Origin: Dyella sp. OK004
Lineage (GTDB): Bacteria; Pseudomonadota; Gammaproteobacteria; Xanthomonadales; Rhodanobacteraceae
NCBI RefSeq assembly: GCF_900114495.1
Contig: NZ_FOZI01000001.1
Location: forward strand, 453,469 to 517,468
Length of the DNA: 64,000 nucleotides
Direction of reading: 5' to 3'
In this document: positions 27,049-37,320 of the stretch, piece after piece
How the letters are laid out: each line of letters begins with the position of its first letter
How positions within the stretch are numbered: the stretch's first letter is position 1
Translations under genes and position numbers: made by a program
The notes under the pieces: generated by a model
Told to the model about the DNA's origin: nothing
What the model saw: only the letters and a program-made list of their open reading frames with translations
Databases searched by the model: none

Positions 27049-29781
27049 TCAGCTCAGCTGACCGTGGCAATGCTTGTACTTCTTGCCTGAGCCGCAGGGA
27101 CATGGATCGTTGCGGCCGACCTTGGGGCCATCCTGCGTCGCCGCAGGCGCGACGGCGAGGCTGCCTGCTGCGATGGCCTCCGGATCCGCATTGAGCGCAC
27201 CGACCGGCGCACCACCGCCCGTGGCTTGCATCTGGCGCGACAGACGCTCGGCCATACGCTGCTGCTCCGCTTCCATCGCAGCGACTTCATCCTCGCTACG
27301 AATACGGATGCGCGCCAACATCTGCACGACTTCAGTCTTGATGCGCTCTAGCATGCTGGAGAACAGCTCGTACGACTCGCGCTTGAACTCCTGCTTGGGC
27401 TGCTTCTGCGCATAGCCGCGCAGGTAGATGCCCTGGCGCAAGTAATCCATGCTGGCCAGGTGCTCTTTCCAGGCGTTATCCACCACGCTGAGCATGATGT
27501 GCTTCTCGAGCTGGCGCATGGTATCGGCCCCGATCTGCTCTTCCTTCGACTTGAACAGGTGCTCGACAGCCTCGCGCACGTGATCGCGGATCATGCCCGC
27601 ATCAATCTCGTGCTGCTGCTCCACCCAATGCTTCAGGTCGAGCGACAAACCAAACTCGCTCTCCAGCTCGCGATCGAGTCCGGCGATGTCCCACTGCTCG
27701 TCGATGCTGTCGGCCGGCACATGGCGCTGCACCACATCACTAACCACGTCGTCGCGAATATCGGTGATGGTGTCGGAGACATCATCCACTTCCAGCAATT
27801 CATCGCGCTGCCTGTAGATCACCTTGCGCTGATCGTTGGCGACGTCATCGAACTCGAGCAGGTGCTTACGGATGTCGAAGTTGTGCTGTTCGACCTTGCG
27901 CTGCGCCTTCTCGATCTGGCGGCTGACCATGCGGTCTTCCAGCGCCTCGTTTTCCTTCATGCCGAACATGCGCATCCAGCGGCCGACCCAGTCGCCGGCG
28001 AAGATACGCAGCAAGTTGTCTTCCAGCGACAGGTAGAAGCGCGACGAACCCGGATCGCCCTGGCGGCCGGAACGGCCACGCAGCTGGTTATCGATACGGC
28101 GGGATTCGTGGCGCTCGGTGCCGACGATATGCAGGCCACCAGCTTCCAGCACCTGCTCGTGCCGCTTCTTCCATTCGGTCTTCGCGCGCGCCTTGTCGGC
28201 GTCGCTGGCATCTTCCGGCAGCGTGGCAAGCGCGGCTTCCAGGCTGCCGCCGAGCACGATGTCCGTGCCGCGGCCGGCCATGTTGGTGGCGATCGTCACC
28301 GAACCCGGCGCACCAGCCTGAGCCACGATGTGTGCCTCGCGCTCATGCTGCTTCGCGTTCAACACCTCATGGGGGATCTTGGCCTTGTTGAGCAGGCTGG
28401 ACAGCAGCTCCGACACCTCGATGGAGGTAGTGCCCACCAGCACCGGCTGTTTGCGCTTGTGGCAATCCTGGATGTCCTCGATCACAGCTTCGTACTTGGC
28501 CTGCTGACCAAGGAAAACCATGTCCGGGTTGTCCTGGCGGATCATCGGCTTGTGAGTGGGGATCACCACCACTTCCAGGCCGTAGATCTGCTGGAATTCG
28601 TAGGCTTCCGTGTCCGCTGTACCGGTCATGCCGGCCAGCTTCTTGTACATGCGGAACAGGTTCTGGAAGGTGATCGTCGCCAGCGTCTGGTTCTCGCGCT
28701 GGATCGGCACGCCTTCCTTCGCTTCCACCGCTTGATGCAGGCCATCCGACCAGCGGCGGCCCGGCAGGGTACGGCCGGTGAACTCGTCAACGATCACCAC
28801 CTCGCCATCGCGCACGATGTAATCAACGTCGCGGTGATAGATCGCGTTGGCGCGCAGCGCGGCGTTGAGGTGATGCACGACTGCGAGGTTCTTGGAGTCA
28901 TACAGGCCGCTGTCGGCGTCGATCACCCCGGCCTGGCGCAGAAGCTCGTCAGCGTGCGACATGCCCTCTTCAGACAGATGCACCTGCTTCTGCTTCTCGT
29001 CGACCCAGTAATCACCGGTGCCGTCTTCCTTCTCCTGCCGGATCATCTTCGGCACGATCTTGTTCACCGCAATGTACAGCTGCGGGGAATCCTCGGCCGG
29101 ACCGGAAATAATCAGCGGGGTGCGAGCCTCGTCGATCAGGATGGAGTCGACTTCGTCGACGATGGCGTAATTCAGGCCGCGCTGGTAGCGCTGATCCTTG
29201 CTCGACGCCATGTTGTCGCGCAGATAGTCGAAACCGAATTCGTTATTGGTGCCGTAGGTGATGTCGGCAGCGTAAGCCGCGCCTTTGTCGGCATGGTCCA
29301 TGCCCGGCCACACCACACCCACCGAAAGACCGAGGAAGTTATACAGCTTGCCCATCTGCGCCGAATCGCGGCGGGCTAGGTAGTCGTTCACGGTAACGAC
29401 GTGCACGCCCTTGCCTTCCAGCGCATTGAGGTACACCGGCAGCGTACCCACCAGAGTCTTGCCTTCGCCGGTGCGCATTTCGGCAATACGGCCGGAATGC
29501 AGCACCATGCCGCCGATCATCTGCACGTCGTAGTGGCGCATATCGAGCACGCGCTTGGCGCCTTCACGCACGGTGGCGAAGGCTTCCGGCAACAACTTGT
29601 CCAGCGATTCGCCGGCGGCGATGCGCTGCTTGAACTCATCGGTCTTGGCGCGAAGAGCTTCGTCGCTCAGCTTCTCGAACTCGGGCTCGAGCACATTGAT
29701 ACGTGCAACGGACTTGGAAAGCTGGCGCAGCACGCGGTCGTTGCGGCTACCGAAAAGGCTGGTCAGGGCGCGATTGAGCAT
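27049..29781 (-). CDS. secA: Preprotein translocase ATPase SecA
   Basis: The 910-residue motor drives proteins through SecYEG. Visible are Walker A ([20 protein letters not shown]), the DEAD-type Walker B ([14 protein letters not shown]), [13 protein letters not shown] and the C-terminal zinc tail ([17 protein letters not shown]) that binds SecB. GGAAG precedes the start codon. It is convergent with apaH and shares its terminator; no secM-like gene is seen upstream. Confidence 0.98.
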   Translation of the reverse strand: MLNRALTSLFGSRNDRVLRQLSKSVARINVLEPEFEKLSDEALRAKTDEFKQRIAAGESLDKLLPEAFATVREGAKRVLDMRHYDVQMIGGMVLHSGRIAEMRTGEGKTLVGTLPVYLNALEGKGVHVVTVNDYLARRDSAQMGKLYNFLGLSVGVVWPGMDHADKGAAYAADITYGTNNEFGFDYLRDNMASSKDQRYQRGLNYAIVDEVDSILIDEARTPLIISGPAEDSPQLYIAVNKIVPKMIRQEKEDGTGDYWVDEKQKQVHLSEEGMSHADELLRQAGVIDADSGLYDSKNLAVVHHLNAALRANAIYHRDVDYIVRDGEVVIVDEFTGRTLPGRRWSDGLHQAVEAKEGVPIQRENQTLATITFQNLFRMYKKLAGMTGTADTEAYEFQQIYGLEVVVIPTHKPMIRQDNPDMVFLGQQAKYEAVIEDIQDCHKRKQPVLVGTTSIEVSELLSSLLNKAKIPHEVLNAKQHEREAHIVAQAGAPGSVTIATNMAGRGTDIVLGGSLEAALATLPEDASDADKARAKTEWKKRHEQVLEAGGLHIVGTERHESRRIDNQLRGRSGRQGDPGSSRFYLSLEDNLLRIFAGDWVGRWMRMFGMKENEALEDRMVSRQIEKAQRKVEQHNFDIRKHLLEFDDVANDQRKVIYRQRDELLEVDDVSDTITDIRDDVVSDVVQRHVPADSIDEQWDIAGLDRELESEFGLSLDLKHWVEQQHEIDAGMIRDHVREAVEHLFKSKEEQIGADTMRQLEKHIMLSVVDNAWKEHLASMDYLRQGIYLRGYAQKQPKQEFKRESYELFSSMLERIKTEVVQMLARIRIRSEDEVAAMEAEQQRMAERLSRQMQATGGGAPVGALNADPEAIAAGSLAVAPAATQDGPKVGRNDPCPCGSGKKYKHCHGQLS

Positions 29782-29847
29782 CGATCTTCCGAATCCTGGA
29801 GTCGTTGGCGGCCCGCCTACGTAAAAACGGGCGGGACGAAAGGATTG

Positions 29848-29876
29848 ATGATACTAGGGTCGGTCGGCGATCCCAA
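29848..29876 (-). promoter_or_regulatory. Candidate secA promoter
   Basis: On the minus strand TTGGGA (29871-29876) is followed after 17 bases by TATCAT (29848-29853). The distance to the secA start codon is about 65 bases. Confidence 0.45.
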
Positions 29877-30026
29877 ACCAAGGCCGGGCTCGCGCCCGTC
29901 CCAATCGGAATCAGGCTAGATATCCCGCAGCCTCTTGCGGAGGCACCCCGTCATCGTTCCCGGCTCATCTGACTGGCGGCGCCGGGAAAGAGTTTCAAGA
30001 GGCCGGGCCGGAAAGGGCCCAGGGTT

Positions 30027-30956
30027 TCAGCGGTGGTTGCGCACGTACGCCAGCGGATTGACGACGTTGCCCTTGTACCAGACCTCGAAATGCACGTGCG
30101 AACCAGTCGAACGACCGGTGGAGCCAGCCTTGGCGATCACGTCGCCCACGTGCACACGCTGACCAGGACGCACGATCAACTCGCTGTTATGGGCATAACG
30201 GGTCATATACCCGTTGCCGTGATCGATCTCGATCACGTCACCGTAGCCGCTGCGGACGCCGGCAAACGTGACCATGCCCTCGGCCACTGCCTGCACTGGG
30301 GTGCCAGTGGGCGCGGAAATATCGAGGCCGGTATGGCGCGCAGCATGACCACTGAACGGGTCGGGACGGCCGCCGAAATAAGAGGAGATGTAGCCCTGCA
30401 CCGGCATCCCGGTGGGCTTGAGATTGGACTCGATCTTGGCATCGAGCAGCAGACTCTGCAGCGCTGAGAGTTGCGCCTGCTGGCTATCGAAACGGCTGGC
30501 CAGCTGGCCGATGCTGGTATCCAGTGCCTGGGGGAGCGCGTAGGCGCTGTCACCCGTGTCCTCCACACCGCCTACTGCGGGCTGCTCATCGAAGTTGAAC
30601 TCACCGTCATCGAGCTTGCCGACCTGGGTCAGGCGTTCGCCCAGAGCGTTGAGACGGGTCGATTGCGCTTGCAGCTGGCCTAGCTTCATCGCCAGAGCAT
30701 CGATCTCACGCTGAGCATCCTTGCGCACATCGCCGAGTTGACCATTCTGCTGCGACACCTGCTGGCGCAAACGTCGGATCTCGGACAACGCCTGGTCACG
30801 CGGACTGGCTACCGCTAGGGCCGCCGCAGCCCCCAGGCCGGCACACCCCAGAACGGCGGCGGCGGCCATACCCATCAAGCGATAGCGCAGGCGCCGATCT
30901 GCGAGATTGAAGGTTTTCGGCACCCGTTTGGTGCGTGAGACTAGTATGATTTGCAT
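30027..30956 (-). CDS. Membrane-anchored M23 family metallopeptidase
   Basis: The 309-residue protein has a basic cytoplasmic start, one membrane segment (about residues 28-50), a coiled coil (IRRLRQQVSQQNGQLGDVRK) and a C-terminal M23 (LytM) domain. The zinc ligands HTGLD and HVHFEVW are intact, so it is likely an active peptidoglycan endopeptidase rather than an activator. GGAAAAAC precedes the ATG at 30956. It runs divergently from dciA with only 17 bases between the two start codons, and lies upstream of secA on the same strand. Confidence 0.9.
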   Translation of the reverse strand: MQIILVSRTKRVPKTFNLADRRLRYRLMGMAAAAVLGCAGLGAAAALAVASPRDQALSEIRRLRQQVSQQNGQLGDVRKDAQREIDALAMKLGQLQAQSTRLNALGERLTQVGKLDDGEFNFDEQPAVGGVEDTGDSAYALPQALDTSIGQLASRFDSQQAQLSALQSLLLDAKIESNLKPTGMPVQGYISSYFGGRPDPFSGHAARHTGLDISAPTGTPVQAVAEGMVTFAGVRSGYGDVIEIDHGNGYMTRYAHNSELIVRPGQRVHVGDVIAKAGSTGRSTGSHVHFEVWYKGNVVNPLAYVRNHR

Positions 30957-30973
30957 GTTTTTCCACGTCGAAG

Positions 30974-31474
30974 ATGTCGGCACCCATGCAGCGCGACGTA
31001 CCACACGCTCCCCGCCGCACCGGATCAGGACCGAAATCCCTCACCGAATGTGGCTCCTTCGCCTCACTTGCCCGTAAGGCCCGTGAGCTGGAAGCGCTTG
31101 ATCGCGCACTGCGCCAGACGTTGCCGTCACCACTCCGCGAACAGGTGCGTTTTGCCAACCTGCACGACGGCCGTCTCGTTTTCCTGGCTCCTTCGCCGGC
31201 GCTGGCTTCGAGACTTCGCCTGATGCAGGCGCAAATCCTCGCTGCCGCACACGCCATTGGCGTGCGCGCCGGATATGTAACCGTGAAAGTGGCCCCCCCT
31301 CCGCCGGTCGATACCGCACCGGATCGGTCGAAACCGCTTTCGCCCGCTGCCGCAGACCATTTGAAGGCCGCAGCAATCTCGATTTCAGACCCCGAAATGC
31401 GGCGTCTGTTCCTCGAGCTGGCGTCCATCGCCGAAACATCTGATTCCCGGAACAACCGGGGCGGCCGATCTTGA
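30974..31474 (+). CDS. dciA: DUF721 protein, DciA-type helicase loader
   Basis: The 166-residue protein contains a DUF721/DciA domain (about residues 30-105: LARKARELEALDRALRQTLP, GRLVFLAPSPALASRLRLMQ) and a disordered Pro/Ser-rich C-terminal part. DciA loads the replicative helicase DnaB in bacteria that lack DnaC or DnaI. Placement next to secA and lpxC is common for dciA in gammaproteobacteria. The start is uncertain: neither the ATG at 30974 nor that at 30986 has a good ribosome-binding site. Confidence 0.85.
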   Translation: MSAPMQRDVPHAPRRTGSGPKSLTECGSFASLARKARELEALDRALRQTLPSPLREQVRFANLHDGRLVFLAPSPALASRLRLMQAQILAAAHAIGVRAGYVTVKVAPPPPVDTAPDRSKPLSPAAADHLKAAAISISDPEMRRLFLELASIAETSDSRNNRGGRS

Positions 31475-31632
31475 ACCGCTCCCCCTGTATTTGCAGATCG
31501 TGCTGCCGCCGCGCGCCCTTACCACACCGACGCATTCTGGCGGTGCCGGGTTTATAGCATGCCCTCAGGGGTACGAAAGACGGTGACATCTCCAGTACGT
31601 GAAGCACGGCAACACGAAGAGGCGAGTTGTAT

Positions 31633-31670
31633 CACAAAACAAACGGCCGCGTCCTTCGACGCGGCCGTTC
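31633..31670 (-). terminator. Terminator of lpxC
   Basis: An 11-bp perfect stem (ACGGCCGCGTC 31643-31653, GACGCGGCCGT 31658-31668) is followed on the minus strand by TTGTTTTG. A second small hairpin (31679-31700) lies between it and the lpxC stop. Confidence 0.85.
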
Positions 31671-31703
31671 AGTTTGTTCAGATTTGGACTGAAATCTGAG
31701 GGC

Positions 31704-32618
31704 TCAGATGGCCTGAGCCGGATGGGCATAGGAGATCGGCGAAGTGGCCGGATCGTCCTGGTAGCTAACCTCTTCCCAGGCCGAAGCATCGGCCATCAGG
31801 GTGCGAAGCAGCTTGTTGTTGAGTTCGTGACCCGATTTGTGCGCGTAGTAGGCGCCGATCAGGCTGTGACCCAGCAGGTACAGATCGCCGATCGCGTCGA
31901 GGATCTTGTGCTTGACGAATTCATCCTCGTAACGGAGGCCGTCTTCGTTGAGCACGCGGTAGTCATCGAGCACCACGGCGTTGTCCATCGAGCCGCCTAG
32001 CGCGAGGTTGTGTTCGCGCAGCATCTCGATATCGCGCATGAAGCCGAAGGTGCGCGCGCGACTCACTTCCTTCACGAAGGACGTGGTCGAGAAATCGATC
32101 TCGGCACGCGAGGTGCGCTTGCTGATGATCGGATGGTTGAACTCGATCGAGAAGCCCACCTTGAAGCCTTCAAACGGCTCGAAGCTGGCCCACTTGTCGC
32201 CTTCCTGCACCTTGATCGGCTTCTTGATGCGAATGAAGCGCTTGGCGACAGTCTGCTCTTCGATGCCAGCGGACTGCAGCAGGAACACGAAAGGACCCGC
32301 GCTGCCGTCCATGATCGGTACTTCCGGCGCGGACAGGTCGACGTAAGCATTGTCGATGCCCAAGCCCGCCATCGCGGAAAGCAGATGTTCCACCGTGGAC
32401 ACACGCACATCGCCATTGACCAACGTGGTCGACAAACGAGTGTCGCCGACATTGTCGGGGCGAGCGGCGATTTCCACTGGAGGATTCAAATCGGTGCGAC
32501 GAAACACGATGCCCGTGTTCGGCGCCGCCGGTCGAAGCGTCATGTACACCTTGTCGCCGGTATGCAGACCAACGCCGGTGGCACGAATGATGTTCTTAAG
32601 CGTACGCTGCTTGATCAT
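31704..32618 (-). CDS. lpxC: UDP-3-O-acyl-N-acetylglucosamine deacetylase
   Basis: The 304-residue zinc amidase performs the committed step of lipid A synthesis. Family features are [19 protein letters not shown] at the start, [18 protein letters not shown] with a zinc-binding His, and [17 protein letters not shown] with the second His and Asp. The ATG at 32618 gives the standard length; an in-frame TTG six codons upstream is less likely. It is downstream of ftsZ as in many gammaproteobacteria, but separated from it by over 400 bases. Confidence 0.97.
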   Translation of the reverse strand: MIKQRTLKNIIRATGVGLHTGDKVYMTLRPAAPNTGIVFRRTDLNPPVEIAARPDNVGDTRLSTTLVNGDVRVSTVEHLLSAMAGLGIDNAYVDLSAPEVPIMDGSAGPFVFLLQSAGIEEQTVAKRFIRIKKPIKVQEGDKWASFEPFEGFKVGFSIEFNHPIISKRTSRAEIDFSTTSFVKEVSRARTFGFMRDIEMLREHNLALGGSMDNAVVLDDYRVLNEDGLRYEDEFVKHKILDAIGDLYLLGHSLIGAYYAHKSGHELNNKLLRTLMADASAWEEVSYQDDPATSPISYAHPAQAI

Positions 32619-32639
32619 TTTATTTGGTACCTGCAAAGG

Positions 32640-33060
32640 GCAGCAGCCAACAGGGGACGGATGCTAACACAGTCTTAACCACTGAAAAAGCAAACCGGCC
32701 CGTACAGTCTGTTCACGCTTTCATTCTCCTTTCATCCTTGAATGGGAGCCACTCGCGCCGCGAACAGGTAAATACCTCAATTCCGTCAATGCCTTAGGCA
32801 CAACACAATGCCTCGCACCGGGACGGGAAGCCGGCGGCGAGGCATCGGACCTGCCAGAAAACGAGGTTCTGGTGGGTCATGCGTCATCCCAGACGCACAG
32901 TCTTGTCATGTTCTTCCAGGAGCAATCCAGACTGGCGTCAGCCCTTTCCCCACGTCAAACCAGGGCGGAATGAACGCAAACTTTGCAGTACGCGCCCAAC
33001 GGGTTGTGTGACTGACAAGTCAATCTGACGTTTGTTCACTCCTTTTTGAACATTTTTTTG
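32640..33060. other. Structured non-coding gap between lpxC and ftsZ
   Basis: No coding region is seen. The DNA holds several hairpins: ATGCCTCGC/GCGAGGCAT (32808-32845) with an inner CCGG/CCGG pairing, CCAGAA/TTCTGG (32854-32872), GCGTC/GACGC (32881-32896) and TGACT/AGTCA near 33008. At the right end, TGTTCA/TGAACA is followed on the plus strand by seven T, which looks like a terminator. This would suit a small plus-strand RNA ending at about 33059. No promoter was recognised. The gap should also contain the lpxC promoter on the minus strand. Confidence 0.4.
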
Positions 33061-34248
33061 TCAATCGGCCTGGCGACGCAGGAAGGCCGGGATGTCCAGA
33101 TAGTCGAAACTGGGATCCGAGCCCTTGGCCGGCGCGGCCGTATCGTTGCGGCTAGTAGTGGTGGCGATCACGTCCGGCTGGGCGTAATCCACCACTTCAT
33201 TGCCGGTACCGGTACGCAGCACGACCGGACGCGGACGCTGGCGCATTTCCACCTGCTGGGTCACCACCGGGCGCTGCACCTGACGGGTGGTCGCACGGTT
33301 GAGGCCGGTAGCCACCACGGTGACACGCACGTCGTCCTGCATTTCCGGGTCGAGCGAGGTGCCGATCACTACCGTGGCGTCTTCGCTGGCGAAGTCGTGG
33401 ATCACGCGGCCGATCTCGTCGAACTCACGCATGGTCAGGTTCGGACCGGCGGTGACGTTCACCAGGATGCCGCAGGCGCCATTGAGGTTGACGTCTTCCA
33501 GCAGCGGGTTGTTGATGGCGGCCTCGGCGGCAGCCTGGGCGCGATCATCACCACGCGCGGTGCCAGAACCCATCATCGCCATGCCCATCTCGGACATCAC
33601 CGTGCGCACGTCGGCGAAGTCGACGTTGATCAGGCCAGGAGCGGTGATCAGGTCGGCGATACCCTGCACGGCGCCCTGCAGCACGTCGTTGGCAGCCTTG
33701 AACGCATTGAGCAGCGTGACTTCACGACCAAGCACCGACAGCAACTTCTCGTTCGGCACGGTGATCAGCGAGTCGACGTGCTGGGACAGGTCCTCGATGC
33801 CCTTCATGGCGACCTGCATGCGGCGGCGGCCTTCGAACGGGAACGGCTTGGTCACCACGGCCACGGTCAGGATGCCCTTCTCCTTGGCGAGCTGCGCCAC
33901 CACCGGCGCGGCGCCGGTACCAGTACCACCACCCATGCCAGCGGTGATGAACACCATGTCGGCGCCTTCGAGCATTTCCTCAATGCGCTCACGATCTTCC
34001 AGCGCGGCCTGGCGGCCCACTTCCGGATTGGCGCCGGCACCGAGACCCTTGGTGACGTTGCCGCCGAGCTGCAGGTGGGTGCGCGAACCACAACTTTTCA
34101 TGGCCTGCGCATCGGTGTTGGCGACGACGAATTCGACGCCTTCGATGTTTGCATTGAGCATGTGGGCCACGGCATTGCCACCACCGCCGCCGACGCCAAT
34201 GACCTTGATCACTGCATTTGGTGCGAGTTTTTCGATCAGTTCAAACAT
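33061..34248 (-). CDS. ftsZ: Cell division GTPase FtsZ
   Basis: The 395-residue tubulin homologue starts [20 protein letters not shown] and carries the GTP signature [10 protein letters not shown]. Its C-terminal peptide ([15 protein letters not shown]) binds FtsA and ZipA. GGAGGACGGGAA provides a strong ribosome-binding site at 34248, so the longer upstream frame is dropped. It is the last gene of the dcw cluster and is separated from ftsA by 152 bases, leaving room for its own promoter. Confidence 0.98.
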   Translation of the reverse strand: MFELIEKLAPNAVIKVIGVGGGGGNAVAHMLNANIEGVEFVVANTDAQAMKSCGSRTHLQLGGNVTKGLGAGANPEVGRQAALEDRERIEEMLEGADMVFITAGMGGGTGTGAAPVVAQLAKEKGILTVAVVTKPFPFEGRRRMQVAMKGIEDLSQHVDSLITVPNEKLLSVLGREVTLLNAFKAANDVLQGAVQGIADLITAPGLINVDFADVRTVMSEMGMAMMGSGTARGDDRAQAAAEAAINNPLLEDVNLNGACGILVNVTAGPNLTMREFDEIGRVIHDFASEDATVVIGTSLDPEMQDDVRVTVVATGLNRATTRQVQRPVVTQQVEMRQRPRPVVLRTGTGNEVVDYAQPDVIATTTSRNDTAAPAKGSDPSFDYLDIPAFLRRQAD

Positions 34249-34400
34249 TTCCCGTCCTCCGTAGAGCTTTCGTTGTCGTTGTAACCACGCGGTCCATCTC
34301 CTGTCGGCCGGTGGTGGTGGGCGAACATCCATTCACCCGTGGCGGCGCCTCCTGCGCCACCTGAAAACCTTCATCCGGAAAGAGCTATGCCCTTGTCCGG

Positions 34401-35633
34401 TTAGAAATTCTTGGTCAGCCAGCCGCGCAGCTTGTCCACCAGCCCACCGACACTGCCGCCGCTCGTACCACCCGAGCGCATGCCGCCCGAACGCGCGCCG
34501 TGTAGCAGCAGACCCACACCAGTCGAATGCAAGGGATTGGCGACCACTTCGCCGAGACCGCTGACGTGTTGCGGCACGCCGATGCGCACCATCTTGTGGA
34601 AGATCTCCTCAGCCAGCTCCAGCGCACCTTCCATGCGCGAAGCGCCACCGGTGAGCACGACACCGGCCGCCACCAGACTTTCGTAGCCGGAGCGGCGCAG
34701 CTCGTCCTGCACCATCTCGAAGATTTCCTCGTAGCGCGCCTGCACGCTCTGCGCGAGCGACTGGCGAGCCAACCGGCGCGGTGGGCGATCGCCCACGCTC
34801 GGCACCTGGATGGTTTCTTCGGCGTGAGCGAGCTGCGCCAGCGCGCAGGCGTACTTGATCTTGATCTCTTCCGCGTGCGCGGTCGGCGTGTGCACGCCAT
34901 AGGCAATGTCGTTGGTGACCTGATCGCCACCGACCGGCAGCGACTTGGTGTAGCGAATCGAACCCTGCGTATAGATCGCAATGTCGGTCGTGCCAGCACC
35001 GATATCGACCAGACATACGCCCAGCTCGCGCTCGTCATCGGTCAACACCGACTTCGCGCTCGCCACCGAAGACGGCACCAGTTCGTCCACGGTCAGACCG
35101 CAGCGCTGGATGCACTTGCTGATGTTCTGCACTGCCGCGGCCGCACCCGTCACCAGATGCACGCTGGCCTCCAGGCGCACACCGCTCATGCCGACCGGCG
35201 AGCGGATGCCATCCTGACCGTCGATGCGGTATTCCTGCGACTCCTTATAAAGAACCTTGCGGTCAGCCGGGATCGCCACCGCGCTGGCAGCCTCCAGCAC
35301 CTGTTCCAGATCACCCGGCGTCACCTCGCGGTCGCGGATTGCGGCGGTACCGTGCGAGTTCTTGGTTTCGAGGTGGCTACCTGAGATCGAGGCGTAGACC
35401 GAACGGATATCGCAGCCGGCCATCAGCTCGGCTTCTTCTACTGCACGCTGGATGGAGTGCACGGTCGATTCGATGTCCACCACCGAGCCGCGCTTGAGTC
35501 CGCGCGACACGTGGGTGCCAATGCCGATCACCTCGATCGGCTCGCCCGGCTCGTACTCGCCCACGATCGCCACCACCTTCGAGGTGCCGATATCCAGGCC
35601 AACGACCAGCTGCTTGTCGTTACGGGTTTTCAT
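34401..35633 (-). CDS. ftsA: Cell division protein FtsA
   Basis: The 410-residue actin-like ATPase anchors FtsZ to the membrane. Visible are VVGLDIGTSKVVAIVGEY (phosphate 1), VDIGAGTTDIAIY (phosphate 2), GVVLTGGASRMEG and a C-terminal amphipathic end (LVDKLRGWLTKNF). The ATG at 35633 overlaps the ftsQ stop (ATGA). Confidence 0.97.
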   Translation of the reverse strand: MKTRNDKQLVVGLDIGTSKVVAIVGEYEPGEPIEVIGIGTHVSRGLKRGSVVDIESTVHSIQRAVEEAELMAGCDIRSVYASISGSHLETKNSHGTAAIRDREVTPGDLEQVLEAASAVAIPADRKVLYKESQEYRIDGQDGIRSPVGMSGVRLEASVHLVTGAAAAVQNISKCIQRCGLTVDELVPSSVASAKSVLTDDERELGVCLVDIGAGTTDIAIYTQGSIRYTKSLPVGGDQVTNDIAYGVHTPTAHAEEIKIKYACALAQLAHAEETIQVPSVGDRPPRRLARQSLAQSVQARYEEIFEMVQDELRRSGYESLVAAGVVLTGGASRMEGALELAEEIFHKMVRIGVPQHVSGLGEVVANPLHSTGVGLLLHGARSGGMRSGGTSGGSVGGLVDKLRGWLTKNF

Positions 35634-36373
35634 GTGCGTGGCGTGCCTCTGGTAGTGACGGCGGCCGGTGCTTGCGACTGCGGCCATCGCACGGCAAATC
35701 CGTTGGTGTAGCGAAGATCGGCATAGGCGAAGCCATCCGTGCGGCCCGCCATCAATTGGGGATAAACATCAAGAAAGCGGCGCAACCGGCGGCCAGCCTG
35801 GTCGCGGTCGCCGAGCACAATCTGCGCGCCGGTAGAAGTAGTCAGACTCCAACTGCCGCGCTCGGACAACGACACGCCGGTGATATTCAAATGCGTGCCA
35901 CCGAACGCCTTCTGCGTTTCGGCATAGAAGCTCACCACTTCAGCCAGACGCGCATCCGGGCCGTGCAGGTTGGGCAGACTCTCGTCCTGGTCCGCCTGAG
36001 GAGCATCGAACACCAGACCCTGTCGGCTGATCAGCTGCTTGTCGTTCCAGCGCGCAAACGGCTGGCGCTCGTAGATGCGCAACAGCAACATGTCTGGCCA
36101 GCGCTTGCGGGCTTCCACCGACTCTACCCACGGCAGCGCGGCGACCGCCTTTTGCACACCATCCAGATCGAGCGCGAAGAAGCCTTTGCCGAGACGCGGC
36201 AACACAGCGGCGCGGACCTCATCCGCGCTCACGTGCTTGAACTCGGCCTGCACCGTCAACTGAGTCACCGGCCAACGATTGGCCGCGAACCACCCGCGCA
36301 GCACGCCGACGATCGGCAGCACCACCAGCGCGATGGCCAGACACCAGGCAACGAGGCGGATAGCTCCCCTCAC
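35630..36373 (-). CDS. ftsQ: Cell division protein FtsQ
   Basis: The 247-residue bitopic protein has one membrane segment ([19 protein letters not shown]), a POTRA domain ([20 protein letters not shown]) and the FtsQ beta domain. It links FtsL and FtsB to the divisome. The GTG at 36373 is chosen because GGAGGGTGC precedes it and it overlaps the ddlB stop (GTGA); the longer open frame runs inside ddlB. Confidence 0.93.
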   Translation of the reverse strand: MRGAIRLVAWCLAIALVVLPIVGVLRGWFAANRWPVTQLTVQAEFKHVSADEVRAAVLPRLGKGFFALDLDGVQKAVAALPWVESVEARKRWPDMLLLRIYERQPFARWNDKQLISRQGLVFDAPQADQDESLPNLHGPDARLAEVVSFYAETQKAFGGTHLNITGVSLSERGSWSLTTSTGAQIVLGDRDQAGRRLRRFLDVYPQLMAGRTDGFAYADLRYTNGFAVRWPQSQAPAAVTTRGTPRT

Positions 36374-37320
36374 GCACCCTCCTGGAAGCTCGATTCCAGT
36401 ACACGCCAGCACAATGTCTCGTAGTCGATGCCCACCGCCTTGGCGGCCTTGGGCACCAGCGAATGCGAGGTCATGCCCGGCGCGGTATTCACTTCCAATA
36501 GCCAGTTCTTGCCATGGCGATCGCGCATCACGTCCACGCGTCCCCAGCCGCTGCAAGCCAGCGCATCGAACGCAACCAGAGCGAGCTCGCGCATCTCCTG
36601 CTCGGCGGCGCCGCTCAAGCCCGGGCAGATGTACTGCGTGTCTTCGGCGATGTATTTGGCGTTGTAGTCGTAGTACTCACCCTTGGGCACGATCTTGATG
36701 CTCGGCAACACTTCACGACCGAGAACACCGACGGTGAACTCGCCGCCCTCACTCGCATCACCCTCGATAAGCGTTTCCATCAACATATCGCCGGGGTAGC
36801 GCTGCGCCAGCTCGACCGCCGCATCCAGATCCTTCTCATCGAATACGCGCGTCACACCAACGCTCGAACCTTCCCAAGCCGGCTTCACGATCAGCGGAAA
36901 GCCGATCTCGCGGGCGGCGGCATGCACATCGGCACCGCGCGGCAGCGCCTTGAAGCGCGGAGTCGGCAGGCCCAACGACAGCCACACCTGCTTGGCGCGG
37001 ATCTTATCCAGCGATAGCGCGGAACCAAGCACGCCCGAACCGGTAAACGGAACGCGCAGCGACTGCAGCGCACCTTGCAGCTCACCGTTCTCACCGCCAC
37101 CGCCGTGCAGGATGTTGAACACCCGGGCGAAGTGACCGGCACGCACCGCGTCGAGCAGAGCCGGGATGCCATCGATGGCATGCGCATCCACGCCACGCGC
37201 CTGCAACGCGGCCAGTACGCCGCGACCGGAGTTCAGCGACACCTCGCGTTCGGCCGAGCTGCCACCCATCACGACGGCGACGCGGCCAAACTGTGCGGGA
37301 TCGGTGATGGTCTTGCTCAC
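36370..37320 (-). CDS. ddlB: D-alanine-D-alanine ligase
   Basis: The 316-residue ATP-grasp enzyme makes the D-Ala-D-Ala end of the peptidoglycan stem. Key parts are [32 protein letters not shown] and [19 protein letters not shown]. It starts at a GTG that overlaps the murC stop by four bases and ends overlapping ftsQ. Confidence 0.96.
   Translation of the reverse strand: MSKTITDPAQFGRVAVVMGGSSAEREVSLNSGRGVLAALQARGVDAHAIDGIPALLDAVRAGHFARVFNILHGGGGENGELQGALQSLRVPFTGSGVLGSALSLDKIRAKQVWLSLGLPTPRFKALPRGADVHAAAREIGFPLIVKPAWEGSSVGVTRVFDEKDLDAAVELAQRYPGDMLMETLIEGDASEGGEFTVGVLGREVLPSIKIVPKGEYYDYNAKYIAEDTQYICPGLSGAAEQEMRELALVAFDALACSGWGRVDVMRDRHGKNWLLEVNTAPGMTSHSLVPKAAKAVGIDYETLCWRVLESSFQEGA

Noticed and set aside
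27460-29379. 639-codon plus-strand ORF across secA
   Set aside because: It is the antisense shadow of secA in a high-GC genome; the product is His/Leu/Val-rich with no family motifs, while the secA frame is complete.
29782-30026. secM-like arrest peptide gene upstream of secA
   Set aside because: No short ORF with an export signal and arrest-like end is present; the upstream gene is the M23 peptidase.
33046-34284. 412-codon plus-strand ORF opposite ftsZ
   Set aside because: Antisense shadow of ftsZ; low-complexity His/Gly-rich product and no ribosome-binding site.
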